Part shown: positions 25,201 to 40,200 of the stretch, one piece after another
Position numbering within the stretch: the stretch's first letter is position 1
Layout of the letters: the number at the start of each line of letters is the position of its first letter
NCBI GenBank assembly: GCA_903813345.2
Contig: CAIIXF020000008.1
Location: 383,341 to 447,340 of the forward strand
DNA length: 64,000 bases
DNA from: Owenia fusiformis
Lineage: Eukaryota > Annelida > Polychaeta > Sabellida > Oweniidae
Direction of reading: 5' to 3'
The notes under the pieces: model-generated
Seen by the model: the letters and a program-made list of their open reading frames with translations, nothing else
What the model was told of the DNA's origin: nothing
The model's database searches: none
Position numbers and translations under genes: made by a program

Positions 25201-28200
25201 CATGTGGATTCTAATGATATGTTCTTTGCATTTCAGAGTGGTTAGGTTTACATGATTTTACTGTCCTTCATTTCGAACTCCTAAATTTCAAATCATTATA
25301 AACCACCTTGTAGAACATCATGAAGAAAAAAGATGAAGATGAGAAAGATTACTGAAAATAGAGGCAAATTTAGAATGATAACAAGAAATTTCTCTTGAGT
25401 AATACCAAATGAAGTGAAATCAATAAATAAACACATACTTGTAGAAAGTAATTAATTTATGACAATTTCAGTGATTGACAATAATCGAATGAAATCATCC
25501 AAAATCCCTCATTCAACTGCTACAAAATAAAATAAAGTCACCATTATTAGAGATAATAGCATGGTATTTATTTCACTGGGTGTTTATTATGTATTCGATT
25601 ACATGCAATTCTAAAATCCTCAAGCTATTCACCTATAGACCTTAGTTGAAAATTGATTAATAAATCTACTGAATATTGAACATTAGAGGAGTTTTCCCTT
25701 ATACCTGTCATTCATATATGATCCAAGTTAGCCACCTCGTGGTGAAACTGGGAACTGACAACTGGCATCTACTGATACTTATTGATACCTTGATGCAAAA
25801 GAATGATTTAATTCCCCAATGAAATAGATAATGTACAATTCAGATTTTATATTTCATAAGTTTATTATGAGACCCCATGTCCAAAACAGGCACAATCATG
25901 ACAATGGGCGATACAGTAACATGCATTTTCATTTATGATTTATTCAATTCTTGCATTACAATTCGTTAATCATCTTGAATGCCAATGTGTAAAGTTCTCG
26001 TTCCTTGGATCAGAAGGTAAAATAAATGGACTGAAATAGGACTTAAAAACTGTTCCTCGTATAAGGTGTTACGCTTCAAGAGGTGTTTCACTTAGCAGGT
26101 TCTACTGTACAGTGTACTTATCATTAATGGTAATGTATTCAAACCTAGGCAGAAACAAAATGTACGCACACACAGTGACCATTTAATTGACTGAGTCAGT
26201 GAAAGGTGATGAACATGTTTATTTTAAACATACATTTTGCGAGAAACCCATTTTTTCTTTTCTTGAAAAGCATGTATGAAAATGATATATGGTTTGCTGA
26301 AACTCACGCTATAGGCTGATCCATTCGTTTCTGTTTTAGAATATTAATTCCATGTTATTTAAGAGGAAACGTGAATTTCATCATGGTCAAATGGAAGCCA
26401 AAGACCCTACCTAAGTATTAAAAATAAAGAGAGTAAAAATGTTCAATTGTTTTCGATATTTTTAAGCTTTTTTAAATAAAATAACACATATTACATCGCA
26501 TTTATATCTTTACATCGTAAAATCAATAACATTTACGAAAAATGGTCAAACTGATATATATTTCTCAAAGCATAAGGGTGTTCCTGTGCCTACAAAATCT
26601 AATTGAATAACCAGTAGCCTGTAATATAAACACAAATAAATCTTTTAAAAATAACCGTTACAAAATATTTGAATTTTGCGCATCTTGTCGAGTCTTTGAT
26701 CACGCACTTTTAATAGTAGACGATCACTGTACATACAGTGATTGAGTGAATGTTATAACTCAACTTGATTTTCAACCCAAATAGAGCATACCTGAGATTC
26801 TTGCTGTATTTCAACAGTTTCTGTTCGGGTTCTGAGTTCTCACTGCCACTATGGGACACTGTATCAACGTCATTGTCTGGGGGGACAGCGTAATCACTAG
26901 AACTCTCAGAGTTAACGGATTGACTAGACACACCTATAAATATTATCACAGTGATGGTAAACATCTATAAATATAATGACATTGAAGGTAGAGACACATA
27001 TACCTATATATAACATATAAATACATGTAAGATGCCAACTGGACTAAGAAACTAAACATTCATTGGGTCGAAGACTGACCTCTTTTAATAGCTCCAGAAC
27101 TACTCTGGTTTACTTGCTGTCGAGTGTTCAAACTTGGACTTTTTGTGACGTTGCCATTAGGTCCCGCCACACTCATGACTGTCTCAACAGGTGGCGCCAC
27201 TGATGGTGTGAAGGCGGCATCATTGTCTGATGAGTCAGTCGAACTGTTATCGGAAAATGGTGAATTTCTTATCCTTGTAGCTTTCTGAAAATTCATTTGA
27301 ACTCATCATGAGTTTATTTCTAATAATTGCTAATTACACATGTAAAATACAATTCACTAAATAACAAAGGCCCACTTTACCTTAAACAGTGTATTATATA
27401 TTTACGAGTATATTAATTTGAAATAAAAGAGCAATTCACAAATGTCACCAAAATATACTCTATAAATTAACATTCCCTAAATATATTATATTCATTAGCA
27501 GGGGTGTAGCCAGCAAATATCAAGGGGTGCAAATTTTCGGATTTGTATCAATAGTTCGAGCAAAGAGGGGAGGTAAGGGGGTTCAACCCCAGAAACTTTT
27601 AAAAATTTACATCGCATATGTTGCATTCTAAGCATTTCTAACTATAATTTGTTAATGATTTTTTTTTAAAAATTTAAAAATTTCTTTTTTCTTTTTTTTT
27701 GTTGTTTGTGATAGCATTGATCACACTCCCCCTGGCTACACCCATGATTAGTGTTTCATAATGATTTTCTTACCCCTTTCCATATAGTGAAGACGGGTGT
27801 GTTTATTTCCTGGAATAGCTTCTCTGACTGGGTGCCCTCAATGATTGGAATGCTTGATTCTGAATTGTGAAAATACAAAAATTATTCAAAATAACATTTG
27901 ACGCATTTTAGTTCATAGAACAGGAAATATAAATGCACTAAACAAAAGTTCTTGTCATGAATGTTCTTTCCAATGGTATATCAGACTTGATGGCATACTT
28001 ATAAATGACTGTAAATGTTTGTCCTGGTGGAACTTATTTGACATGAATACATATACTGAAAACTCTATATTAAATTAACATCTCATTATTACACTCTGGC
28101 AGAATGCAAATAGATTTTCAACAGTGTGGAATGTAATTTTCATCTTTCCAACGTGATGCCATACAATTACCCTCATGTTGAGGAGAGACTAGTAATTATG

Positions 28201-31200
28201 ATCCATTACCCATAATTCACACATTACCCATAATTCATACCTTTCCTGTTCCTTTCAGGACTATCTGGGAGTTGAAGTCCCGTCCTGGCAACGGCATATA
28301 TGCGATTCTCCTGAAACACCAATTGTAATATTGTCAAAAAATTGAGATGCTCAGAAGATCTCAAAATCTAGAAAAAAAACTATGAAGTTAGATAGACCAT
28401 TGGGAATAAAAACCAGAAAAACAATATGAATGACATCTCCAAAGAGGACATTTGTAAATGAAATGTTCTTGCAAAGGTTGTTTTCATGAAATGCAAACAT
28501 GCTCACCTTGGATTGTTCATTTGATAATATATAAAACTACAAATCACAACTTCACCACAAAATCACGTGAGATGTGGATCAAGCTAATATCAAAACTCAA
28601 CATAATGCACAATATTTATGTGTGCATATATATAGTTTTATATTGATCTAATTTTTGGACATGATAAATGAATCCGCAAATAATTAACTCATTATCATTT
28701 ATCTTGGCTGTTGGCTGTTGAGAGATAAAAAAAGAAAGATTAAGGTAAATTGTTTTTTAGTTATTTAATAGCTTTAGAGTATGAACTCACCCAAGAAGGT
28801 AGTCTGTGTAGTGGAGGGGGTGGGGGCTTGGTGCCCCTTTTTGCATTTTGGTCAGCTGAATGTACAAGCATTCCTTCCACTATGGGTGACCTGTGATCCT
28901 CAGGATGTTTGATGTCTTTCTTTTTCCGAGGTAACGTAGCCAGAGCCGCAATGTTCCGATCAAACATTTGGTACGATGTGTGTAAAGGAGAGCTTGGTGG
29001 GGCCTCTGGAAGTGAAGGGGTTAAGGGACTGGGTGGCGTATTTGGAGTTAATGTGATTGGAGTGCCATAGCTAATAGAAGCTGAATCTGGTCTTGAGTCA
29101 ATTATTTCATCATTTTTGTCCAAAATCTCCTCACTACTAGCCATTGACGCTGAACTATTGAGAGATTCTGTAAATCTTGGATTGTAGAAAACTTTACGTG
29201 CAATTCTCACTCGAGGAGGAATATGTTTTTGAGGTTTGTATTGACTTTCATGATTCTCATCTATTTCCTGATAGTCTGGATCTTCATATGAGTTCAGATT
29301 GCAGCTTATATCACTGTTGTCATGGTAATTCACATCGCTATGGTAGCCAATATTGTCATGGTAACCAGAAATTCTGTCATCATGCTCTGAGGTAGTGCCA
29401 TGATAGTTGGAAAGCTGATCTTCTGATAACAGATCACCTGATTGGTCAGATACAGATATATCACCACGGTAACCTGATAATCTATCACCTGAATGGTCAG
29501 TTACCGAGTCATCTCTATGGTAACCAGAACTGTTGAAGGAGTCCTTGGACACGGTACTATAAATATCACAAACATGGTCTCTGTTTAGGCTTTCTATGAT
29601 AGAATGAGAAGGTCTGGCAGGAATGGCAGGGGGAATATCATCTATGGACAACCTTTCTGATAATCTTTCAGATACTTGGGGTTTCGAATTCTGAAAAAGC
29701 ATTTACAAGACATATATCAGAATATAGACTTTTATTATTCAGTGCATGTTGTATGCATACTACATATTTCTATGAAAATGAAGTTCAGTTAAAATCAGTT
29801 CAATATGAGCAGAATTCAAACATATTGTTTTTAGTCAATAAAAAATCTGTTCTACGTCCTTGACACACATATAACATACTATTAATCACTGACACTATAC
29901 ATTATTACACTTGCTGAATATCAGTTAACTTCAGGAAGTTGGTGAGCATCTTGATCAATATCATCTCATTGTGATTAAGAGGTGATATATAGAGGTTATT
30001 TACTGGGAGGGATATAATATGGGTTTTAGTCCAAGGGACAATATCATATTGTCACAAGGAATAAATACAGATTTAGTATAATCCAGTAAATATGTTTTTT
30101 ATCCCATGATATTCATGACTCTCTTCAAAATCCATATCTGATTTTTGAATAAAACAAAACCAGATTATATATTTAGTCTACAAAATATGACTTAGCTTTA
30201 TGATATTTTGAAATTTTGAAATTTCATTGTATAACATAAACACATCAACATCAAAACAATTAACAATATGTATACATGTCCATATGGCATTCGCATATTT
30301 CCCAGATTTCTAAGATATTGACTGTCCTCATCAGAGCATGATGTTGAAATTACAAAAATGTTTGATAGGCTAACAATCTTCATACTTCTAACATTTCAAA
30401 ATCTCTATTTTCATATTCGCATAAGATCATCATTATAGCACTCTGTATTGACCTAACTGAACATAATTAGAAACTTTGTTTGGCAAAAATTTCTGGGAGG
30501 TGAATACCATTTTCATGAGCGGGATTGGGAGGTGAATATGATTTTTGTGAAATGGATTGGGAGGGACAATACGATTTTTTTTTCGATATCAAAAATATTC
30601 CAGGGTGTTATTCACCGGGAAATAGTAGTATGATGGGATAAATATAGGTTATTTACTGGGAGGGATTGAATATGGGTTTTATTCCGAGGGACAATATGAT
30701 ATTGACCGAAGGGTAATATGATATTGACCGAGGGAGCGCAGCGACCGAGTGTCAATATCATATAGCCCAAGGTCAATATCATATTTTCCGAGGAATAAAA
30801 CCCATATTCAATCCCGACCAGAAATAACCTATTTATTCTATAATACACCCCTCTAAAATGCTACATTTGGAAAATGCATATAACTGGGAAAAAATAACCG
30901 GGAAACCGAAAATAGGTTAATATGCTCCAATATGATTTTTTCCCGGGGACAATACGATTTTTTCATGTAATAAGCTCCAATACGATTTTTTTCCCGGGGA
31001 CAATACAATTTTTTCATGTAATACGAGTCAATACGATTTTTATTCCTTCATATTTCCCTGGGAAAACAGTAGTATTATGGAATAAATAGAGGTTATTTAA
31101 TGGGAGGGATGGAATATGAGTTTTATTTCAAGAGAAAATATGATAATGACCAAGGAAAACATCATATTGACCGAGGGCGACAGCCGGAGTGTTAATATGA

Positions 31201-34200
31201 TATTATATCTATCAATGACCTATTTATTCCATAATATTTTTCTGGGATTTTGGCTGATACAGGATCTGATACAGGATTTTTTGAATATCAATTTTATTGC
31301 CTGTTATTTTCCTGGGGAAAACATGTTATTATCGAATAAATAAATGGGAGGGATGGAAAATGAATTTTATTTCGAGGGCATCAATAACCTATTTATTCCA
31401 TAATAATGTTTTAGAAACATTCATTTTCAAAAATCATGTTAATTTAATATTAACATGGAAACAGTTGCAAAATTCCTCAAAACAACAGGTTATTTCTGTA
31501 AATAATTGTCAACATGCTCCACTTGGGAGGTGTTCCATTAATAGATGTTAAATTTTTAACACTGAGTCAGTTGGTCTTGGGTCTCTGAAAGGTTTCCAAC
31601 AACAGGGGTGTTCGACTTCTAGAGGTGTTCCACTTAACAGATTTCACTGTAAGTATATTGATTGACTCACTTCAATATTGGCCAAGTGCAGGTCCTTGGC
31701 AAGTTGTGCAGGAAGATCTTGTAGACGCTTCTGAAGAATTGTCACTTGCTCATTGAGGGATGCATTCTCAGTCTTATAATGGTGGTTCTCCAGCTCAATC
31801 TGAAATTATAGATGAACCAGTTCAAAAGGGATCCATAATGAAAAGATTGATGTAAGAATTAAGAGTTTTGTCTTTGAAATGCACCCCTTCAAGCTCAATT
31901 TTGAAATGCAACAATGACAAGCAAACCACATATATTCAGAGATCACATAAACAATCGCAATACAAATTATTCTAAGCATGTTTGGCCTCCATGTAACTCA
32001 AAGATGTAAACTCAGTCCCTTATACAAGCCAGAAAACCATATAGATGTTGTCAAGCTTGTAACTGAACTGACTTATATACACATAGAGATCTGTCTGAAC
32101 TCTCAGCTAAGATAGAAGACTCAACTGTAAATGCTACTTTATCTTTGAAGTAGAGAGGTCAATAAAAACAAGTTTAACTGCTCTTGATAATAATATATAA
32201 AACTTACATTTCAAAGTAAACCATTTTAATCAATTAAAAATGGATAAGGGTGCGATATGTAGAAGGGCTATCCCAGAGGATCATAAAGGAATTATGGAGA
32301 TCAATGATAACATATATGAAGGACTCGACTACATTCCTGCGTTATTCCCAATTTACGTAGAGCAACCCTTCAGACATTGCTTTGTATGTGAGCAAGATGG
32401 AAAAATTGTAAGTCTTTTTGTAAACTGTTCCTTTATCATATGGGATTCTCTCAGATTCTTTGAATGCTATTTGGTTCCCTTATTTATTATGGTACATGGT
32501 ATATACCTAGTACCCTGCCTTAGGATTTAAAATTTTTTTTTTATATAGGTTCCATACTGAGTACATGAAGGTCCAATAGTTTTCCTCTTTTTCCATTTTG
32601 GTGAAGATATATGCACTTTGCTTAACGTTATAGATGGCGTACATGCAGTGGACAATTGTGGATGGTGGTCACTCAAGAATTGGCCAAGCAAATCGCTCAA
32701 TTGTTGGGTCAAAAGGTTACTTCAAGCAATTAGACATATATACAAGAGCGCAAATGGAGAAATTATGTCCAGATACACGAATTGTTTATGCAGCAGCGTA
32801 TGGAGATTACCAACGGGAAAAAACAAAAGATACAGAAAGGATCAAAATTATGGAAATGCGGGTAGGTACTATCATCTACAGTATATCTTTTCTGTGAAAA
32901 AGTAGGGTTTTCAACTCTGGAGGTCTCTTTCCAAACATAGAACGTGATAAAATACAGAAAAGAGCATGTAGGTTATCACAAACAATTTCAGACAATTCTA
33001 ACTTGAATTATTAATATTTTCTGATCACGAACACAGGTGTATGTTTTAGACCCATTCATTTTCTTTAAGAAAAGTATGTATAATCTATATCTTTTATCGA
33101 CTCTTTAGATGTCATATCATGACATATTAGTCACTAAGGTAGAGCAGTTCTTCCCATTGTCGAGTTGAAGAACTGGTATCTTTATCCTGGCTGATGATTA
33201 AGTTAATCAGACTAAGTGGTATAAAGGGGCAATCCACATAAGTTTTCAAAAATGTTGACCTAGTTTTAACCAAAAATGCAACCTTTTATTATATTGTTGA
33301 ATGCATAATTAGAATGTGCTTTGAGACATGTCTTATTTCCTAAAAGGAAAAGTGGATACCTCCACAGGGACTTTAACCTTTAGCGTGCTGCCGGCGGACT
33401 CGTCCGCCGAGACTAAAATGTCTCTCACAACTGCCGGCGGACCCGTACGCCCGATTTCAAACTTTTAAAAACTTTACTTTTTCGCGCCGTTCGTATTGTC
33501 CAATTAGATTGCCCGATTTATTCAGTGCCTAACATGACTTCCTGTTGACCTAGAAATGGCGATATTTCGAAAAATAATTCTCAATTCAACAATTTAAACA
33601 GTGTTTTAGTCGTTTTTAGTGAACGAATCGTACAAAATGGTGGACAAATACGATCACAACGAAAATGTGGAGGAAATGGATTACGATTTCGAGCTCTTTA
33701 GGCTCTTGGAAGCCGATAACGGTCATCGAAAATAGAAACTAGAATATTTTCTGAATTGAAAAATTGAACATTCGATCGCTGCAAATTCAGATTTGGATTC
33801 TGACCAGACGAAGAGGCGGAGCGGCGGATTCCGGAGGAGTATTCATTGTATATTTATGCCCAGTCGTGTTAATGTACGAAAAAATTCATGAGAACATTTT
33901 TTTCATGAGCCAGGCCACTGTATCTTCCCTTTGTAAAAATTTTATCCAGATTCATTCAGTAGTTATTGAGATATTAATTATTTAGTCCAGGCATATCATT
34001 TTTTGCACTCTTTGAAAAATAAGCCAGTTGCGTGGGATATATTTGCTGAAATAAGGCAGCATGGTGAAGGTTAAAGATACTAAAGAATGACCAAAATAAG
34101 CTGAAACCAATGGATAACATTTTCAAGAGTTTTCAAAAGTTCGGTTTTTCTTTCAAGAACTATTTGACACATCAAAATAAATAGAAGTTAATCCGAGATA

Positions 34201-37200
34201 GAACTGTCTGATATTGTTTACCTGAACCTTTGAGTACTACTGGTACTACTATCATTATATTATAACCACATACTGAAGGTGGTTGCTATTTTCTTTAATG
34301 GGTTAAAGACCAGATCTTGTTAAATTCCAGTATCGCAGAGTATATATTATCAAAGCCAACCAAGATACCAGTGTCCTGGAGACAACTGACTATAATTCCA
34401 CTGGTTCTGTACAGAGGATCAATGCAAGACAAATGGAAGAAATTGTACTGAAGGACAGAACTACAAAACATTTGTTCCCTGCTGATAACATCACATGTGG
34501 ATTTGAGCCTTTGAGTACAACACAAGGCTTAAATTGCAACATCCAACACATCTTCAAACATGCAACTGTTTCTGCCAGCTTCAATAGTGGCAGTACCTGT
34601 CAAGGTATCAGTTTCCTAGGGTCGTATCCAATCAAACTAGGCTTAAGAAGCAATTTTGATTTCTATGGGTCAGATGATGTCATTTTTCGATGTCATATCA
34701 TCGAGCAAGCTAAGAAAGCTCTGAAGGTAGCTAGATCTAGAAACATGGATCTATATTTTTGTGTGCATTTCCCACAAACATTTCCACTAAAAATGTTGGA
34801 TGAATATGCAACAAAAGTGTTAGGATGGGGAATTTTTGAGGAGGAGGAGAATGTTTATATTGCTGCACAAGAAAATTACAACAAAAAATAAAGATATGGG
34901 TCTGAAGTTTAGATTATACATCACTGCACATTAAAAGTGAGATAAAAATACTAATTTTAATATTCTCAAATGAATACTCAGGGCTACAATACAATGTATA
35001 TATCGGGTGTCCCAAAAAAGGAACCCACCAAAGGTGTAGTTAGCCAATTTTTCCAGTCTACGCCTGTCAGGTTTCCAACTTCTAACAAAATGAACAAAAA
35101 TCCATGGTATCCAGATGATCAGAGACACCATCACAAACCATCAGTTTGCAATATCATTGTACAGTAGAACCTGTATATCTGAACACCTGGCTTATCCGAA
35201 CACCTCCCAATCTGAACACTTTTTTCTGTCCCATTTTTTCCTCCCATTGACTCCCATGTTAAAAAAACCTTGAAATGTTAACACCTCCCAATTTGAACAG
35301 TGAACAGTCAATGTGTTCACATTTCTTCAGAATCTGGATTATTGCGGATGCAAAAACCTCGAAATGAGAACACCTCCTAATCTGAACGCTTTTATCCGGT
35401 CCAAATGGTGTTCGGATTAGACAGGTTTTACTGTATACATATCCGATTCAAAGTGAATATGGTGTTTGACATCAAGATGATTATGTATAAATCTTAGTTC
35501 GAGCGACCCTCCCACTGGCAGAAAAAATTCATTCAAAATCATGCAGTTTTCCCCATAGTGTTATCGGGATGTTCTCCTGTGTAATCTGTTGCCATTTTTA
35601 GCCCAACTTGTTATTTAGTTTTGGATCTTTTTAATTTAACCTTTAAATCTTCATACATCGACTTCACTTTTAATGTTTTAGTGAAATATTTAGTTTTCAT
35701 CACAATTTTTCAGGCAAATTTTATTCATTTAACATTTTGAGAGTACGCCTTTGCGTACTTGACGTACATGTAGCTACGACACTGCCCTTTTTTGACAAGT
35801 TTTCTCTCAGCAATGGATTAACCAAACTCATTGAAAACTTATACACAGTAGCCTAGAGTATCATGAACGAAACTTATAAATATAAAAGAGATCCATTGCA
35901 TATTATGCTAGTTCTGACAAATTCAAAACTGCATGTCAATAGTCCAATATCAGAGCTGCATAATGATGCCGTCATCATATTTGTGCCAGCTATTAGGTGT
36001 TGGTATCTGTTAATCAGACTGAGTTTATGAAAAAAGCTTGTCTGGGTGTCAGGTCTATCTATTTATTCTATTGCTGTCTGAATTCAAAATGTGTTTTGTC
36101 CAAAATTTCAGTTCCAATGAAGGACTGATGTCAAGCCTTCGTTGAGTGACACTGATGAGGCTTCCATTAAAAACTGTGTCAAGGAATGGGGTGGAAAAAT
36201 AATCATGAAGGAATTTTCGGTCAAGGAGTGGAATCATTCAAAAGTAAACAGACTTATAAACAAAAATGCACAACACTGAACATGCATTAAAGGACAGGAT
36301 AATTATGACATGGGGGACGATAAAGTTTGAAGAAAGCATTTTTGCTTGGAAAAATGGCTTTTATGTACAACTAGATTGAAGGCTGAAATAAGTGACTTTT
36401 TCATTGATAATGGACATTTTGACAAACTGTTTTGTCCTCACCAATGGGTAATCCTATATATCACAAATTTTCCATCCTGAATGCCGAACACTAATCAGTT
36501 GAAAATACAAGATCTTAACACAAAATCCAATGTGTCTGCCTTTAAATTTACCCAGACTGCCCAAAAACTAAGTAGTTTGAGAACAGACAAGACAAAACTT
36601 TACAGAGAAGATTTTAGGATGGAAAATCCAAAATGGCCACCTTAAAATTTACCCAGAATGCGTAAAAACTAATTAGTTCTAGATTTTAATACTAAGAATC
36701 GTCCCTGAAAATTTAAAATTGATCCCTCACAGAGTTACTTGAAAACGTGTAGACAAGGCTTTACAGAAAAGATTTTAGGATAAAAAATCCAAAATGGCTG
36801 CCTTACCATTTACCCATAATGCCGAAAAGCTGATGCACATTTCCAAAGATCAGTAAAAACAATAGGAATACAAACTGAAAAGGCTTTTAGGGCTGTTTCA
36901 GACCACGAAGCAAACAGCCATCAAGATCTAAACCTAAAAATCATTTATGAAAAACACCCAATTTTTCCAACAATGATAAGCAAAACTTAATATATTCATG
37001 GATAAGTAAAAACAATATAAATACAAACAATTGTAATTTAAATCATTCTCAGCACGTTCAACCTACATGTAGGTCACATTTGTCAATTGTAAATGGTACT
37101 TTATCTTTGGACTACAAAAGTCAATATTCAAAACAAGTTTGACTGCTATATTTATCATGTAAAACATACAGATTGGTGTAATCCATTTCAAAGATAGCAG

Positions 37201-40200
37201 TAAAACACATGCAATTCATGCTATAAGTAATTGATTAAAAATGCATAAGGGTGCGATATGTAGAAGGGCTATCCCAGAGGATCATAAAGGAATTATGGAG
37301 ATCAATGATAACATATATGAAGGGCTCGACTACATTCCTGCGTTATTCCCAATTTACGTAGAGCAACCCTTCAGACATTGCTTTGTATGTGAGCAAGATG
37401 GAAAAATTGTAAGTCTTTTTGTAAACTGTTCCTTTATCATATGGGATTCTCTCAGATTCTTTGAATGCTATTTGGTTCCCTTATTTATTATGGTACATGG
37501 TATATACCTAGTACCCTGCCTTAGGATTTAAAATATTTTTTTATATAGGTTCCATACTGAGTACATGAAGGTCCAATAGTTTTCCTCTTTTTCCATTTTG
37601 GTGAATATATATGCACTTGGCTTAACGTTATAGATGGCGTACATGCAGTGGACAATTGTGGATGGTGGACACTCAAGAATTGGCCAAGCGAATCGCTCAA
37701 TTGTTGGGTTAAAAGGTTACTTCAAGCAATTAGACATATATACAAGAGTGCAAATGGAGAAATTGTTTCCAGGTACCCGAATTGTTTATGCAGCAGCGTA
37801 TGGAGATTACCAACGGGAAAAAACAAAAGATACAGAAAGGATCAAAATTATGGAAATGCGGGTAGGTACTATCATCTACAGTATATCTTTTCTGTGAAAA
37901 AGTAGGGTTTTCAACTCTGGAGGTCTCTTTCCAAATATAGAACGTGATAAAATACAGAAAAGAGCATGTAGGTTATCACAAACAATTTCAGACAATTCTA
38001 ACTTGAATTATTAATATTTTCTGATCACGAACACGGGTGTATGTTTTAGACCCATTCATTTTCTTTAGAAAAGTATGTATAATGATGATTAAGTTAATCA
38101 GACTAAGTGGTATGAAGGGGCAATCCACATAAGTTTTAAAAAATGTTGACCTAGTTTTACCAAAAATGCAACCTTTTATTATATTGTTGAATGCATAATT
38201 AGAATGTGCTTTGAGACATGTCTTATTTCCTAAAAGGAAAAGTGGATACCTCCACAGGGACTTTAAAGATACTAAAGAATGACCAAAATAAGCTGAAACC
38301 AATGGATAACATTTTCAAGAGTTTTCAAAAGTTCAGTTTTTCTTTCAAGAACTATTTGACACATCAAAATAAATAGAAGTTAATCCGCGATAGAACTGTC
38401 TGATATTGTTTACCTGAACCTTTGAGTACTACTGGTACTACTATCATTATATTATAACCACATACTGAAGGTGGTTGCTATTTTTCTTTAATGGGTTAAA
38501 GACCAGATCTTGTTAAATTCCAGTATCGCAGAGTATATATTATCAAAGCCAACCAAGATACCAGTGTCCTGGAGACAACTGACTATAATTCCACTGGTTC
38601 TGTACAGAGGATCAATGCAAGACAAATGGAAGAAATTGTACTGAAGGACAGAACTGCAAAACATTTGTTCCCTGCTGATAACATCACATGTGGATTTGAG
38701 CCTTTGAGTACAACACAAGGCTTGAATTGTAACATCCAACACATCTTCAAACATGCAACTGTTTCTGCCAGCTTCAATAATGGCAATACCTGTGAAGGTA
38801 TCAGTTTCCTAGGGTCGTATCCAATCAAACTGGGCTTAAGAAGCAATTTTGATTTCTATGGGTCAGATGATGTCATTTTTCGATGTCATATCATCGAGCA
38901 AGCTAAGGAAGCTCTGAAGGTAGCTAGATCTAGAAACATGGATCTATATTTTTGTGTGCATTTCCCACAGACATTTTCACTAGAAATGTTGGATGACTAT
39001 GCAACAAAAGTGTTAGGATGGGGAATTTTTGAGAAGGAGGAGAATGTTTATATTGCTGCACAAGAAAATTACAACAAAAAATAAAGATATGGGTCTGAAG
39101 TTTAGATTATACATCACTGCACATTAAAAGTGAGATAAAAATACTAATTTTAATATTCTCAAATGAATACTCAGGGCAACAATACAATGTATATATCGGG
39201 TGTCCCCAAAAAAGGAACCCACCAAAGGTGTAGTTAGCCAATTTTCCCAGTCTACGCCTGTCAGGTTTCCAACTTCTAACAAAATGAACAAAAATCCATG
39301 GTATCCAGATGATCAGAGACACCATCACAAACTATCAGTTTGTAATATCATTGTACAGTAGAACCTGTATATCTGAACACCTGGCTTATCCGCACACCTC
39401 CCAATCTGAACACTGTCCCATTTTTCTGCTCATTGACTCCCATGTTAAAAAAACCTTGAAATGTGAACACCTCCCAATTTGAACAGTGAACAGTCAATGT
39501 GTTCACATTTCTTCAGAATCCGGATTATTGCGGATGCAAAAACCTCGAAATGAGAACACCTCCTAATCTGAACGCTTTTATCCGGTCCAAATGGTGTTCG
39601 GATTAGACAGGTTTTACTGTATACATATCCGATTCAAAGTGAATATGGTGTTTGACATCAAGATGATTATGTATAAATCTTAGTTCGAGCGACCCTCCCA
39701 CGGGCAGAAAAAATTCATTCAAAATCATGCAGTTTTCCCCATTCTGAGCACTTTTCAAGTGATTTGGACCAAAGTTGTCAAATGTGAACTTCCCTGGAAT
39801 TTTTTGAAAAGTGAACTCCCCTTGACAAAAGCTGGCTTTGGGCCTGATACACATCAGGGTACAATGGCTGAGGTGTCGATTGAAGTGTGTTAATTAGTGT
39901 TATCAGGATGTTCTCCTGTGTAATCTGTTGCCATTTTTAGCCCAACGTGTTATTTAGTTTTGGATCTTTTTAATTTAACATTTAAATCTTCATACATGGA
40001 CTTCACTTTTAATGTTTTAGTGAAATATTTAGTTTTCATCACAATTTTTCAGGCAAATTTTATTCATTTAACATTTTGAGAGTACGCCTTTGCGTACTTG
40101 ACGTACATGTAGCTACGACAATGCCCTTTTTTGACAAGTTTTCTCTCAACAATGGATTAACCAAACTCATTGAAAACTTATACACAGTAGCCTAGAGTAT

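Noticed and set aside
33764-33985. 73-codon frame, repeated at 59119-59340
   Set aside because: It starts at a non-ATG codon inside the piggyBac-type element and has no transposase motif; only the short frame near 33637 resembles a transposase start.
34931-36237. Small frames repeated between genes A/B and B/C
   Set aside because: They are duplicated together with the whole block; no coding signature or splice context.
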